DNA of 64,000 nt from an uncultured Prevotellaceae bacterium. Lineage in GTDB: Bacteria > Bacteroidota > Bacteroidia > Bacteroidales > Bacteroidaceae. Below are positions 62,320 through 64,000 of the stretch, piece after piece. A program made the translations under genes and the position numbers. Position 1 is the stretch's first letter; every line of letters starts with the position of its first letter. The stretch is from the NCBI GenBank assembly GCA_902800435.1, contig CADCEQ010000004.1, positions 47,011 through 111,010 on the forward strand. The letters run 5' to 3'. Under the pieces are notes generated by a model. The model did no database searches, was not told where the DNA came from, and saw only the letters and a program-made list of their open reading frames with translations.

Positions 62320-64000
62320 ATGAGGAAAAGTCTACTCTTACTGATTTCTTTGCTGCTGACGGCGACGCTGTCGGCACAGCGTGCTACGGTGCGCATCAAT
62401 GCCCAGACCAAGTATCAACACATCACGGGCTTCGGCGGCTTCGTCTGCTCGCCACAGTTCACCTACAACCACATGTCGACCGCCGAGATCAAGAAGGTGT
62501 GGGGCGAGACGAGCTCCGTGGGTTGCAACATCATGCGTCTCTACATCCCCATCGGCAAGAACTCCTGGGGACAGTCCTTAGCTACGGCGAAGCTGGCCAA
62601 GCAGATGGGGCTGATCGTCTTCGCCTCACCGTGGGGACAGCCTGCCGAGTGGAAGACCAACGGCACCAGCAATGCCAAAAACTCGGACGGCACCCAGGGC
62701 TACCTGAAGAAGGAGAACTGGGCCGACTACGCCCAGTATCTGGAGGACTACGTGCAGTACCTGCGCAAGAACGGCGTCGAGCTGGACGCCATCTCCATCC
62801 AGAACGAGCCCGACTGGCCTGCCGACTACGCCGGCTGCATGTGGTCGGCCACCGACATTGCCTCGTTCGTCAAGACCTACGGGCGCACCATCAGCTGTAA
62901 GATCATGGCTCCCGAGACGCTGTCGGTCAACGACAACTACGTCAACGCGCTGAACAAGACCGACATCCTGCCGTGCTTCGACATCTACGGCGGCCACCAG
63001 TACGGCGGCATACAGTCGGCCTACAAGAACCTTGCCTCCAAAGGTAAGGAGATCTGGATGACGGAGTACCTCATCAACTGGAACGAGGGTCAGTCTTCCA
63101 CCCGCAACTTCGACTTCACGAAGGACTTCTTCAACTTCTTCCGGGCCATCAACACGTGTATGCTCGGCAACTTCAACGCCTGGATTCACTACGCCGCCAA
63201 GCGCTACTACGCCATGATGGGCGACGGCCAGAACGGTGCAGGCAGCAGCGGCACCATCACCAAGCGAGGCTACGTGATGGCTCACTTTGCACGCTTCGTG
63301 ACAGGCATGGACCGTATCGGCGCCACGTTCGGTGGTGGCCTTGAGGGCTCGGCCTACCAGTCGCAATCGGGCGACACCGTGGCCGTCGTGATGGCCAATG
63401 CCACCGACAAGGACGTGGAGCTGACCCTTGACCTGCCTTTCTACACCAAGGGCACCTCCCTCTATACGACAACGAAGTCAAAGAACTTCACTGCCAAGCA
63501 ATCGTCGCTCGACGAGGAGACCTGCCGCCCCGTCGTCACCATCCCGGCGCAGAGCGTAGCCACCGTCTACACCATTCGCAGCCGCGACCGCCAGCCCTCG
63601 AACATGAAAGGCACGGCCACCCGCTTCGACCGCATCGACGACATGGCAATCACCAAGACAAACTTCGGCACAACCTACAAGCTGTCGGGAAAGAACAAGA
63701 CCTTCGACAGCAGCAACCCGCTCATATCCAGCCGCAAGAACACCAACTACGGCTACGTGGCACTCAGCGACCGCTATTCGCAGCTGGTGATGCACATCAA
63801 GAAGGTGACGACGACCAGCGGACTGACCGCCGGCGGCACCAAACTGCTCTACGTCAACGCCAAGGGACAGGTGGCCACCCACGACTATGGCCGTCTGGAC
63901 CTGAGTCAGGCCCAGGACTTCGACCTCGTCTTCGACCTCTCGCCCGCTACCCTTGAGGACGGCTGCATCGGTCTGCTGTCGCTGACCCGCGACAACACCC
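62320..64000 (+). CDS. GH30 family glycoside hydrolase, 3'-truncated by the window end
   Basis: 560 residues are visible from MRKSLLLLISLLL (signal peptide 1-20) and no stop occurs before the edge. The barrel begins YQHITGFGGFVCSPQF; acid/base Glu163 is in SIQNEPDWPADYAG and nucleophile Glu249 in WMTEYLINWNEG. It is about as related to the GH30 at 12109 as two members of a family, not a recent duplicate. After the catalytic part (to ~430) the protein continues with a beta-rich domain (from ~440, KTNFGTTYKLSGKN), possibly a carbohydrate-binding module. It most likely acts on glucuronoxylan with the adjoining GH10-CE1 enzyme. Confidence 0.9.
   Translation, partial: MRKSLLLLISLLLTATLSAQRATVRINAQTKYQHITGFGGFVCSPQFTYNHMSTAEIKKVWGETSSVGCNIMRLYIPIGKNSWGQSLATAKLAKQMGLIVFASPWGQPAEWKTNGTSNAKNSDGTQGYLKKENWADYAQYLEDYVQYLRKNGVELDAISIQNEPDWPADYAGCMWSATDIASFVKTYGRTISCKIMAPETLSVNDNYVNALNKTDILPCFDIYGGHQYGGIQSAYKNLASKGKEIWMTEYLINWNEGQSSTRNFDFTKDFFNFFRAINTCMLGNFNAWIHYAAKRYYAMMGDGQNGAGSSGTITKRGYVMAHFARFVTGMDRIGATFGGGLEGSAYQSQSGDTVAVVMANATDKDVELTLDLPFYTKGTSLYTTTKSKNFTAKQSSLDEETCRPVVTIPAQSVATVYTIRSRDRQPSNMKGTATRFDRIDDMAITKTNFGTTYKLSGKNKTFDSSNPLISSRKNTNYGYVALSDRYSQLVMHIKKVTTTSGLTAGGTKLLYVNAKGQVATHDYGRLDLSQAQDFDLVFDLSPATLEDGCIGLLSLTRDNT

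Overview
The window looks like a chromosomal piece of a gut or rumen Bacteroidota, most likely Prevotella or a close relative. The reasons are the many Bacteroidota-type promoters (TTTG near -33, TAnnTTTG near -7), lipoproteins with acidic residues after the lipobox cysteine, a SusC/SusD pair, a hybrid two-component regulator, and a bifunctional GH10-CE1 enzyme of the Prevotella ruminicola Xyn10D-Fae1A type. No rRNA, tRNA or CRISPR array was seen.

Layout. 1-13.6 kb: the end of an AI-2E-type transporter gene, then arabinose-side-chain and xylan enzymes (GH127, GH51, GH30) with a hybrid two-component regulator and a secreted nuclease. 13.7-20.3 kb: mostly housekeeping genes (MATE pump, rsmA, MTA/SAH nucleosidase, flippase-like membrane protein), then a membrane-anchored helix-turn-helix protein next to a TlpA-like thioredoxin. 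20.3-24.7 kb: a mannosidase operon (GH92 fused to an EEP phosphodiesterase domain, then GH125). 24.8-27.4 kb: pepD and an HUH (REP-associated type) transposase with palindromic repeats. 27.4-31.6 kb: an unusual operon starting with an ECF sigma factor fused to a membrane helix and a FecR-like sensor domain, followed by an STN protein with no TonB-receptor barrel. 31.8-34.9 kb: corA and a DUF349 protein. 35-42.7 kb: an LRR lipoprotein and a SusC (frameshifted)/SusD pair. 43.2-45.7 kb: a VirE/VapE-type gene bracketed by about 89-bp structured inverted repeats, a candidate undescribed mobile or invertible element. 45.7-51 kb: an AT-rich five-gene surface-protein operon with a long structured leader. 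51-52.6 kb: an AAA-ATPase/PD-(D/E)XK protein. 52.7-64 kb: a xylanolytic cluster (GH43, two GH10 enzymes, one with CE1, a CotH-type protein, and a GH30 cut by the window end).

Working together: GH10, GH30 and CE1 would cut the xylan backbone and remove feruloyl groups, GH43/GH51/GH127 would trim arabinose, and the hybrid regulator probably senses a released oligosaccharide. GH92 and GH125 act on alpha-mannosides, for example N-glycan or yeast mannan fragments. Several secreted proteins of unrelated families end in the same short C-terminal tag, which suggests a shared sorting route.

The strongest candidates for something new are the VirE element with paired hairpin inverted repeats, the membrane-tethered sigma/STN operon, and several apparent non-coding RNAs or attenuated leaders. 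All functional calls come from reading motifs in the sequence; no database search was possible.
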